From: Limnohabitans sp.
Lineage (GTDB): Bacteria; Pseudomonadota; Gammaproteobacteria; Burkholderiales; Burkholderiaceae_C
Length of the DNA: 7,622 nt
Assembly (NCBI GenBank): GCA_023260735.1
Contig: JALQUL010000052.1
Coordinates: 1-7,622, forward strand
Direction of reading: 5' to 3'
Of the stretch, positions 1 through 4,653 are shown piece by piece (position 1 is the first letter of the stretch; every line of letters begins with the position of its first letter). A program made the translations under genes and the position numbers. The notes beneath the pieces were generated by a model. That model was not told where the DNA came from. It saw nothing but the letters and a program-made list of their open reading frames with translations, and made no database searches.

Positions 1-370
1 GGCTTGGATTTTCAGCTTCTATTAGGCTAAGTGCATCGTCAATGCGTTTGCCAATATCGGGTTGTGGTGCAGCTGCCAAAAGTGCTGCCCAACGTGAACC
101 TTCCGGCACCCAAAATACATTGTCGGCACTGTAGTAATCACGGTCTTCTAGTTCACTGCTTATTTCTTCTGGGCTAGCGTTTGCCAAGTAAAAATCATCG
201 TCTGGCTTAGTAAATCGCTTGGTTAACTGGTTGCGTTGTGCTTCAAAACTGTCGCTAATGTATTTAATAAATATTAAACCCAAAACCAAATGTTTATATT
301 CGGCCGCATCCATATTGGCGCGTAGTTTATCGGCTGTCGCCCAAAGGGTTTTTTTAATGTCTTCTAGCAT
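1..370 (-). CDS. hsdM: Type I restriction-modification methylase subunit HsdM, N-terminal part (cut by window edge)
   Basis: Translating the minus strand from the ATG at 370-368 gives 123 uninterrupted residues to the window edge. They begin MLEDIKKTLWATADKLRANM and continue through AAEYKHLVLGLIFIKYISD. This is the typical helical N-terminal domain of HsdM (HsdM_N), which in type I enzymes contacts HsdS and DNA. HsdM transfers a methyl group from S-adenosylmethionine to adenine at the site chosen by HsdS, and with HsdR it forms the restriction complex. The SAM-binding and NPPF catalytic motifs lie beyond the left edge, so activity cannot be judged. An in-frame TAG at 391-389 with no ATG in between makes 370 the natural start. 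No Shine-Dalgarno sequence precedes it. hsdS and hsdR would be expected to the left. Family assignment is secure; the rest of the locus is inferred. Confidence 0.93.
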   Translation of the reverse strand, partial: MLEDIKKTLWATADKLRANMDAAEYKHLVLGLIFIKYISDSFEAQRNQLTKRFTKPDDDFYLANASPEEISSELEDRDYYSADNVFWVPEGSRWAALLAAAPQPDIGKRIDDALSLIEAENPS

Positions 371-490
371 GGAGGTGATGGCTGGTAGCTATTGGCTGGT
401 CTGTGGGTTCGAAAGCTTCAATGCACAAAAAATCGCATTGAAAATTCAAAAATGAAATATTAACCGCAGTTTATTTAAAAGTAACTACTT

Positions 491-520
491 TGTTCATATT
501 TAGTTCAATTTTGTTCTATG
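491..520. repeat. Three phased GTTC half-site repeats
   Basis: TTGTTCAT, TAGTTCAAT and TTGTTCTAT follow one another, with GTTC at 492-495, 503-506 and 513-516. The spacing is 11 and 10 bp, about one helical turn, so all three would face the same side of the DNA. This suggests an iterated protein-binding site about 120-150 bp upstream of hsdM, but AT-rich chance similarity is possible. Confidence 0.3.
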
Positions 521-581
521 TTTTTGCTTTAATTAAAAAAAATGGCTTTAATCAGGGCAAAAATAGGTACTAAACTAGGCA

Positions 582-595
582 AAAACCAAGGTTTT
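582..595. repeat. Perfect inverted repeat AAAACC-AA-GGTTTT
   Basis: The arms are 6 bp and perfect with a 2-bp spacer. A second pair, GCTTTAA/TTAAAGC, lies at 545-551 and 594-600. The location between two divergent genes fits an operator. There is no T-run, so a terminator is unlikely. Confidence 0.35.
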
Positions 596-709
596 AAAGC
601 TATTTTCTAGCGTGATTCAACGCTGGGTTAATGGCAGTTCAAAGCTAAATTTTTGGGGCGGCAGTATTCTGTGAAGTGCTTTCATTTTTAGCAAGTAGAG
701 CAATTAGGC

Positions 710-743
710 TTGGGCTTTATGAATGCATGGCCTATAAAGCCAA
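710..743. repeat. Imperfect inverted repeat upstream of the gene at 829
   Basis: TTGGGCTTTAT pairs with ATAAAGCCAA with one bulged G, leaving a loop of 13 bases that contains the palindrome ATGCAT. It is followed by ATTTTT. It lies about 90 bp before the start codon at 829. It could be an operator or a weak transcript hairpin; the sequence does not decide. Confidence 0.3.
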
Positions 744-828
744 TATTTTTAGCCGTTTAAATAGCAATAAAAATAGGGCAAGACTATTTTGAATAAGGTA
801 TTAGCCTGTCACCCAACACAAGCTCACT

Positions 829-1293
829 ATGGCCACAGTAACAACTAATTTTCAGCATGCGATTGGCTCGCTTTTTGAGGTGCACTCAGACGAAGGGAAC
901 GTGCACCGAGTGGTCACGCCTTTAGAATACCCAGGCAGTAATGATCAAATAGTGGTGCGTGTTCGGCCTGGTCCAAACGGTGTTGGCTACACAATTGATG
1001 AAAATGGCGAGGCTGCATTTTATGCCAGCCTTAATGGAGGTGATGTAGATTCAGAAGCCGTTGGACGTTGGGCTACAGAGTTGGCACAATTCTCGCCCGT
1101 GCGATTGAATGAGCAAGAGGTTTTATCTGCATTTACCAAAAATGAAAAATTAATTGGGCCCTATATTTTTCGAGTGGCAGAAGCTGCTCAACAATTGGTA
1201 TTGCTTGCAACAGCCTGCATTGCTCCGCAAGAAAATAAATTCTTGCTGGAGACAAAGCAAGCGGTTCAATACACATTGGCGGATATTGAATGA
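829..1293 (+). CDS. DUF1828-like protein of unknown function, divergent from hsdM
   Basis: This 154-aa soluble protein has no signal peptide or membrane segment. Residues 26-70 (HRVVTPLEYPG, then IVVRVRPG, then YTIDENGEAAFYASLNGG) have the look of the DUF1828 family: a TP-x-Y strand, a beta hairpin, then an acidic D-x-x-G turn and a helix. Residues 75-150 are predicted mostly helical. The match is by eye and only moderate. Family function is uncharacterised as far as I know. The ATG at 829 is the only methionine in the frame after the in-frame TAG at 802-804, so the start is fairly certain, but there is no Shine-Dalgarno sequence. It points away from hsdM and ends 20 bp from the convergent lipoprotein gene. 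Its position next to a type I R-M gene suggests, but does not prove, a defence or regulatory role. Confidence 0.72.
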   Translation: MATVTTNFQHAIGSLFEVHSDEGNVHRVVTPLEYPGSNDQIVVRVRPGPNGVGYTIDENGEAAFYASLNGGDVDSEAVGRWATELAQFSPVRLNEQEVLSAFTKNEKLIGPYIFRVAEAAQQLVLLATACIAPQENKFLLETKQAVQYTLADIE

Positions 1294-1313
1294 TTCAGAT
1301 TTTTTAGTGGTTC

Positions 1314-2474
1314 TTAAAATTCACTGTCTATAAGTTTGTAGTCGCTAGGTGTTACATAATTCCATTTTGTTTCATCAAAATTAAAAGTGTATGTAGTGCT
1401 AGGAATGGGAGCTCCTTCTTCTTTACCTTTAACTGTAACCTTTAATGGGTAAACTTTTCCACCGGTTTTGCTTGTGTCCAATTCAATACTTGAATTAAGT
1501 GTAGTTGATTGGCAAGGCTCATCAGAACACCTTCCTTGATCGCTGAAAGAAGAAACAAATTCAGCTATATTTTTAATATTTGCACCATTAGGTGCAAGTA
1601 CATGAAAATAGGTACCTGAATAACCACCGTGTGCATTGCCACTTTGATTTGTCCATCCGTAGTAATCATCTGGTCCTACTTTAACTAGCTTCCATTTGGT
1701 CGGACCCGCGCCACTGGCCCCCATAGAAATTTTGCTATTAGACGCAATTAACCTTAATTGGTTGGCATTTTCTTCCATTACAAAAGCAGCAACTAGGCCA
1801 GAGCTTGCATGAGAGCCATTTTCTTCACCTTTAGCATCTACTGCGGTACCAGAAAGCATTGCATAAAATCGGTTTATACCTTTAACGCTTACCTTTTCAA
1901 AGCTGTCAATTCTCATGCAATAGTTTTGCTTATTTTCATCGCTGGCTATCCAACATTTTTTGTTGGGCAAGTACTTTTCGTAAACACCATTAAGTAATGT
2001 TTCTAAATTGGCATTTGAATCTGCTTGAGAGGTATTAGCCGGAGCATTATTGCTGCTACTTTGAGTTTCTTGTTTTGCCGCATTACTTGCTTTATTTTTT
2101 TCAATGGCGGTTAATACTGCTCGCTTTAATCGCCATGCATCTTCAACCGAAATATTACTACTTTCGACAATATGTTCGTTATTGTCATCAAGTTGTGATT
2201 CATAGTTGATGTTGTATCGGTAGCTGTCACCTGCAATCAATGTCGTAGCGCAGGAAATTTTTTTAATATCTTTATCAAAAGCAGTTGCCTTTGTAAATTC
2301 AAATTTTAAATTTTCATATGCCTCATTTTGAGGAACTTCATTCGCTATGCCAATTTGTCTGCTAACAATATCTCGAACAATATTTAAGGTTTTTTCATCC
2401 GAGCATTTGGGCGGTTCTTTGGCACAACCTACTAAAAAGAATATTAAAACTAAAGGTAAATAAAAATTTTTCAT
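1314..2474 (-). CDS. Putative outer-membrane lipoprotein, paralogue A (unknown function)
   Basis: The protein is 386 aa when started at the ATG at 2474-2472, directly before a lipoprotein signal peptide: MKNFYLPLVLIFF followed by the lipobox LVGC (residues 14-17). Cys17 would be lipidated; Ala at +2 fits Lol sorting to the outer membrane. A first domain (about 20-125, with Cys24 and Cys75) is joined by a Ser/Asn/Gln-rich linker (about 128-156) to a larger domain (about 157-386). That domain has KCWIASDE, NYCMRIDSFEKV, GPTKWKLVK, GPDDYYGW and paired Cys316/Cys321. The six non-lipid cysteines are all conserved in its neighbour at 2833-3999, so disulphides in the periplasm are likely. I do not recognise the family. 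The frame stays open 38 codons further upstream, but that would bury the signal peptide. A near-consensus promoter lies at 2572-2600. No Shine-Dalgarno sequence is seen. Confidence 0.88.
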   Translation of the reverse strand: MKNFYLPLVLIFFLVGCAKEPPKCSDEKTLNIVRDIVSRQIGIANEVPQNEAYENLKFEFTKATAFDKDIKKISCATTLIAGDSYRYNINYESQLDDNNEHIVESSNISVEDAWRLKRAVLTAIEKNKASNAAKQETQSSSNNAPANTSQADSNANLETLLNGVYEKYLPNKKCWIASDENKQNYCMRIDSFEKVSVKGINRFYAMLSGTAVDAKGEENGSHASSGLVAAFVMEENANQLRLIASNSKISMGASGAGPTKWKLVKVGPDDYYGWTNQSGNAHGGYSGTYFHVLAPNGANIKNIAEFVSSFSDQGRCSDEPCQSTTLNSSIELDTSKTGGKVYPLKVTVKGKEEGAPIPSTTYTFNFDETKWNYVTPSDYKLIDSEF

Positions 2475-2571
2475 GTAATTGTGTATGCTGATGTGTGTTG
2501 TAAGCATAAAGTTGAAGTTAAAAATACACGAGCAAAACCCCTTGGCATTGGATCTTAAAGTGTGTAACTTC

Positions 2572-2600
2572 ATTAAATAAACATACACTTAGGCTGTCAA
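2572..2600 (-). promoter_or_regulatory. Sigma70-type promoter of lipoprotein paralogue A
   Basis: On the minus strand TTGACA (2600-2595) is followed after exactly 17 bp by TTTAAT (2577-2572), a perfect -35 and a 5/6 -10. Transcription would start near 2565, leaving a leader of about 90 nt before the ATG at 2474. This gives paralogue A its own promoter independent of paralogue B. Confidence 0.6.
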
Positions 2601-2611
2601 GCCAACAGGCT
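2592..2611. repeat. GGCT/AGCC/GGCT triple overlapping the -35 box
   Basis: The 20 bases read GGCT-gtca-AGCC-aaca-GGCT. The central AGCC can pair with either flank, giving two mutually exclusive hairpins with 4-bp loops. As DNA it is two overlapping palindromes that cover the -35 hexamer of the lipoprotein promoter, a natural place for a repressor or activator. The arms are only 4 bp, so chance is possible. Confidence 0.3.
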
Positions 2612-2832
2612 CAAATAACCACTTTTTGTTATTCTTAAAATGGATTAAAAACTAAAGGTCGTTAAGCTCGTGCCAGCAATAAATACCTTCACTTAAAGTG
2701 CCACTTCTAAACATTCCAATTATTCATATCAATTCAATTAAAAAGCCATTTGCCCTTACACAACAGAAGCACAAAATACTACGAAAAGAGTAAAAGGAAA
2801 ATTAAATAAGCAGTACCTTACCCCAACTAATC

Positions 2833-3999
2833 TTAAAAACCTTTGTCTTTAAGAAAATAGTCATTGGGCTCTACATACTTCCATTTTTTGTCATCAAAAT
2901 AAAAGTTATATTTTTTATCTTTAAAGACAACACCTTTGTCTTTGCCTTTAACCGAAACTAGTAAGGGAAAAATTTTTTCGGATGTTTTGCTAGTGTCAAA
3001 TTCAATACTCGCTTCAAGCGTTGTGCAGGGTTCTGCAGCACAAGCCCCTTCATCGCTTATACCAGAACTAAAATCAGCAATATCTTTTACCATTGCACCG
3101 TAGGGTGCAAGAATATGAAAAAAGCTATTCGAATAACCTTGGTGCATACTACCCGTTTCGTTTTTCCAGCCGTAATAATCATCTGGGCCAATTTTAACTA
3201 GCTTCCATTTAGTGGGGCCGTTACCAAAGTCTCCCATAGGTATTTTGCTGTCTGACGCAATTAAATTAAGTTGCTTGGCATTTTCTTCTAGTACAAAAAC
3301 GCCCACTAAACCTGACGTTGCATGCGAACCATTTTCTTCGCCTTTTTCATCAACCGCTACCCCTGCAAGCGTGGCATACAATCGGTTAACACCTTTTACA
3401 TTCACCTTCTCAAAGCTGTCAATTTTCATACAATAGTTTTGAAGGTTTTCATCTGTAGCAATCCAACATTTTTGGCTAGGTAAATATTTGTCATAAACCT
3501 CACTCAATAATTTTTCGAATGGAGTATTGCTAATGCCAGCAGAAGAAACAAATATCTCAGATTGATTAGTTTGTTTTTGTGTTGCTAGTATTACGCTAGT
3601 TTTGGCATTATCTTTTTGAATAACGTTTAATAGTGCGAGTTTTAACTGAAATACGTCTGTGGCTAAAATGCCACCCACCGAAACAAGATGCTGGTCTTGA
3701 TCGTTGAGTTGAGACTCATATTTAAGCGGCACTTGGTAGCTACCGCCTGCAACCAGTTTTAAATCGCAAGAGTATTTTTTAATCTCTTTGTCATAAGCCA
3801 TAGCCCTAGGGAATTCAAACTTTAAATGGTCAGAGATATCTTTTTTGGCTAAATCTGTCGAGTTGCCAGATCCCGATAGTTCATTGCTCAAAATTTGCAT
3901 CACTAAATCTAAGGTTTTTTCATCTGAGCATTTAGGTGCTTCTTTGGCGCAACCAACTAAAAACAATAAAAAGACAAGAGCTAGGTGGGTGAATTTCAT
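2833..3999 (-). CDS. Putative outer-membrane lipoprotein, paralogue B (unknown function)
   Basis: The protein is 388 aa from the ATG at 3999-3997, which begins the signal peptide MKFTHLALVFLLF and lipobox LVGC (14-17), with Cys17 as lipid attachment site and Ala at +2. It aligns end to end with the protein at 1314-2474. The C-terminal domain (about 160-388) is clearly more than half identical by eye and shares YLP-x-x-KCWIA, QNYCM, IDSFEKV, GEENGSHA, GPTKWKLVK and GPDDYYGW. The linker (about 128-160) has diverged almost completely and lacks the Asn/Ser richness of its partner. Cysteines 24, 78, 178, 190, 320 and 325 are all conserved. Together the two genes are an evident tandem duplication. 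Starting 13 codons earlier is possible but would put charged and polar residues before the signal. The family is not recognised; a periplasm-facing structural or binding role is only a guess. Confidence 0.88.
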   Translation of the reverse strand: MKFTHLALVFLLFLVGCAKEAPKCSDEKTLDLVMQILSNELSGSGNSTDLAKKDISDHLKFEFPRAMAYDKEIKKYSCDLKLVAGGSYQVPLKYESQLNDQDQHLVSVGGILATDVFQLKLALLNVIQKDNAKTSVILATQKQTNQSEIFVSSAGISNTPFEKLLSEVYDKYLPSQKCWIATDENLQNYCMKIDSFEKVNVKGVNRLYATLAGVAVDEKGEENGSHATSGLVGVFVLEENAKQLNLIASDSKIPMGDFGNGPTKWKLVKIGPDDYYGWKNETGSMHQGYSNSFFHILAPYGAMVKDIADFSSGISDEGACAAEPCTTLEASIEFDTSKTSEKIFPLLVSVKGKDKGVVFKDKKYNFYFDDKKWKYVEPNDYFLKDKGF

Positions 4000-4023
4000 G
4001 TGGTGGGGGTATGCGAATTGAGT

Positions 4024-4029
4024 GTTATA
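4024..4029 (-). promoter_or_regulatory. Possible -10 element of lipoprotein paralogue B
   Basis: TATAAC on the minus strand (5/6 match) lies 24 bp before the ATG at 3999, giving a start site near 4017. No good -35 box is found at 16-18 bp, so this is weak. Confidence 0.3.
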
Positions 4030-4225
4030 TGCGACCATTTTAAATTAAAAGTTGACTGGCTAAGGCCTATTTCTTGGAGTCGTTTTTTTCGGCTACTGGG
4101 TACTAATAAATTAGCTAATAGCTTGTTAAATTTTAAATTGACAGCTTTGTTAGCTTAGTCGGTCGGTCGTTGGTTTATCTTATTGGTCAAACAGTGTACC
4201 TAAAAAAATTAAAGCAAAAATTTAT

Positions 4226-4253
4226 TTGACAACCCCATTTAAAAAAATATAAT
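4226..4253 (+). promoter_or_regulatory. Consensus sigma70 promoter
   Basis: TTGACA (4226-4231) and TATAAT (4248-4253) are both perfect hexamers, separated by 16 bp. Transcription would start near 4260 and run right. This is the strongest promoter in the window by consensus, yet it lies almost 400 bp before rtcB, so it may make a separate short RNA or a long rtcB leader. Confidence 0.75.
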
Positions 4254-4259
4254 CTGCCA

Positions 4260-4340
4260 CTTGATTCAAATGTGCGAAAAAATGTTTGCTAGCGTTGCAA
4301 ACCAAAAATGGTTGTAGTCAAAAATAAAAGTCGCACTTAT
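4260..4340 (+). ncRNA. Candidate structured small RNA or leader
   Basis: Immediately after the consensus promoter the sequence can fold. GTGCGA (4272-4277) pairs with TCGCAC (4331-4336). They enclose a perfect 6-bp hairpin GTTTGC/GCAAAC with a 7-nt loop (4284-4302), which competes with AACCA-aaaa-TGGTT (4300-4313). It matches no RNA family I recognise. The 3' end is not defined, because no clear rightward terminator is visible before 4500. It could be simply the 5' part of a longer leader. Confidence 0.25.
4306..4335 (+). repeat. 30-bp imperfect direct repeat, copy 1
   Basis: This copy starts AAATGG and ends TAAAAGTCGCA. It agrees with copy 2 (4521-4550) at about 23 of 30 positions without gaps, and better with one compensating gap pair. 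It lies in the predicted transcript from the sigma70 promoter. Confidence 0.45.
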
Positions 4341-4362
4341 TAAAAACACAAGTTTAAAAATG

Positions 4363-4381
4363 TTGCTCCACCATGGGGCAA
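4363..4381 (+). promoter_or_regulatory. Hairpin enclosing the start codon of the small ORF
   Basis: TTGCTCC (4363-4369) and GGGGCAA (4375-4381) form seven pairs including one G-U, with loop ACCAT. The AUG of the small ORF (4373-4375) straddles loop and stem. Such occlusion is known in translationally controlled small genes; here it is inference. Confidence 0.35.
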
Positions 4382-4477
4382 TTAAAAGACCAAAGTTACT
4401 TTCGTCTCCGTAGTTCTATTGTTGCCATGATCTTATGGCTGATAACTTCAGTCTTTGTACTCGCTTGCGGTATTTAA
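4373..4477 (+). CDS. Hypothetical 34-aa hydrophobic micro-protein
   Basis: The ORF begins MGQLKDQSYFRLRSS, with basic residues at K5, R11 and R13. It continues with one hydrophobic stretch (about 16-34, IVAMILWLITSVFVLACGI) and stops at TAA 4475-4477. This is the layout of a single-pass small membrane protein or of a bare lipoprotein signal peptide: VLAC near the end fits a lipobox, but only CGI would remain after cleavage. There is no Shine-Dalgarno sequence. The ATG lies in a 7-bp hairpin (4363-4381), which could hinder translation. It sits about 110 nt downstream of the consensus sigma70 start site. It might be a type I toxin-like peptide, a leader peptide or chance; no homologue is recognised. 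Confidence 0.3.
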   Translation: MGQLKDQSYFRLRSSIVAMILWLITSVFVLACGI

Positions 4478-4480
4478 AAA

Positions 4481-4497
4481 AATCAAATAGCTTGATT
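4481..4497. repeat. Inverted repeat AATCAA-atagc-TTGATT
   Basis: The arms are 6 bp and perfect. Read on the minus strand the hairpin is followed by a T-run (complement of the A-run at 4476-4482), so it resembles a weak leftward intrinsic terminator. Alternatively it is an operator upstream of the sigma54-like promoter. Confidence 0.3.
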
Positions 4498-4520
4498 CAC
4501 CCGTATTAACTGGTGTCGTT

Positions 4521-4550
4521 AAATGGCTTTATATCAAAATAAAAGTCACA
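4521..4550 (+). repeat. 30-bp imperfect direct repeat, copy 2
   Basis: This copy starts AAATGG and ends TAAAAGTCACA, 215 bp after copy 1. It ends 9 bp before the sigma54-like promoter. The shared core is TCAAAAnTAAAAGTCnCA. It could be a binding site for an activator, or a relic of a local duplication. Confidence 0.45.
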
Positions 4551-4558
4551 ACACGACA

Positions 4559-4574
4559 CGGCATGACACATGCT
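4559..4574 (+). promoter_or_regulatory. Sigma54-like (-24/-12) promoter of rtcB
   Basis: CGGCATGACACATGCT matches the RpoN consensus TGGCACG-N4-TTGCW at 12 of its 12 specified positions less three, with the invariant GG (4560-4561) and GC (4572-4573) separated by exactly 10 bp. Transcription would start near 4585, about 70 nt before the rtcB ATG. In E. coli rtcBA is transcribed by sigma54 with the enhancer-binding protein RtcR, so finding this element here is strongly consistent with the gene. No rtcR is present in the window. Confidence 0.6.
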
Positions 4575-4583
4575 TCATTCAAG

Positions 4584-4599
4584 TGGAGTGAAAGCTCCA
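4584..4599 (+). other. Hairpin at the predicted 5' end of the rtcB mRNA
   Basis: TGGAG (4584-4588) and CTCCA (4595-4599) form a 5-bp stem with the six-base loop TGAAAG. It starts exactly where a sigma54 transcript would begin, so it could protect the 5' end. No T-run follows, so it is not a terminator. Confidence 0.35.
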
Positions 4600-4641
4600 T
4601 CAAGGTAATGGGGGAATCAATTGTTAAATAATAAAAAAGCA

Positions 4642-4646
4642 AAGGA
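4642..4646 (+). promoter_or_regulatory. Ribosome-binding site of rtcB
   Basis: AAGGA lies 7 bases before the ATG at 4654. It decides the start in favour of 4654 over the in-frame TTG at 4621, which has only GGGGGAA more than 5 bases upstream and adds residues absent from the family. It is the only clear Shine-Dalgarno sequence in the window. Confidence 0.75.
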
Positions 4647-4653
4647 AACAATC

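Larger units (their letters stand above)
371..828. promoter_or_regulatory. Divergent intergenic region between hsdM and the DUF1828-like gene
   Basis: No credible gene is visible in these 458 bases. They must hold the promoters of hsdM (leftward) and of the gene at 829 (rightward), but I see no strong consensus -35/-10 pair for either. Palindromic and repeated elements are visible: AAAACC-AA-GGTTTT at 582-595, inverted GCTTTAA (545-551) / TTAAAGC (594-600) around it, TTGGGCTTTAT (710-720) against ATAAAGCCAA (734-743), and a phased GTTC triplet at 492-516. These are operator-like shapes; no binding protein is shown by the sequence. Confidence 0.5.
2475..2832. other. Intergenic region between the two lipoprotein genes
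   Basis: These 358 bases hold no credible coding sequence. They contain the promoter of paralogue A (2572-2600), the GGCT/AGCC element (2592-2611), an AATAAC/GTTATT inverted repeat (2614-2619 and 2628-2633) and a perfect CACTT-A-AAGTG palindrome (2690-2700). No strong intrinsic terminator is seen after the stop of paralogue B at 2833. GCATAC occurs 8-9 bases before the start codon in both paralogues, a likely relic of the duplicated leader. Confidence 0.5.
4000..4653. other. Long regulatory region upstream of rtcB
   Basis: These 654 bases separate the divergent lipoprotein gene from rtcB. Read left to right they hold a possible -10 of the lipoprotein gene, AT-rich sequence with TTAGCT repeats (about 4111-4157), a consensus sigma70 promoter (4226-4253), a cluster of RNA hairpins (4272-4336), a 34-codon hydrophobic ORF (4373-4477), an inverted repeat (4481-4497), the second copy of a 30-bp repeat (4521-4550), a sigma54-like promoter (4559-4574), a hairpin (4584-4599) and the rtcB ribosome-binding site. 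No tRNA cloverleaf is evident. Confidence 0.55.

Noticed and set aside
371..380. GGAGGTGATG, which looks like a strong Shine-Dalgarno sequence
   Set aside because: It is on the plus strand, opposite to hsdM, and no plus-strand gene starts just after it.
219..455. Plus-strand open frame of 78 codons
   Set aside because: It lies mostly antisense to hsdM, whose minus-strand reading matches a well-known family; the protein has no recognisable features.
671..689. TGAA-gtgct-TTCA followed by five T, terminator-like
   Set aside because: The stem is only 4 AT-rich pairs and there is no gene ending just upstream on the plus strand.
2475..2588. In-frame N-terminal extension of lipoprotein A (38 codons)
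   Set aside because: It would place a non-signal sequence before a perfect lipoprotein signal peptide, and the predicted transcript from 2565 would not include the first codons.
4360..4413. 17-codon frame starting ATGTTGCTCCAC
   Set aside because: It overlaps the better 34-codon frame, has no ribosome-binding site and no recognisable composition.
4362..4440. Possible tRNA-like fold, because GGGCAAT and ATTGTTGCC bracket about 45 bases
   Set aside because: The ends do not pair cleanly, and no T-loop GTTCRA, anticodon arm or CCA end is found.
4621..4653. TTG start adding 11 residues to RtcB
   Set aside because: The ATG at 4654 has a well-spaced AAGGA and matches the usual RtcB N-terminus; the extra residues are Lys/Asn-rich and unlike the family.
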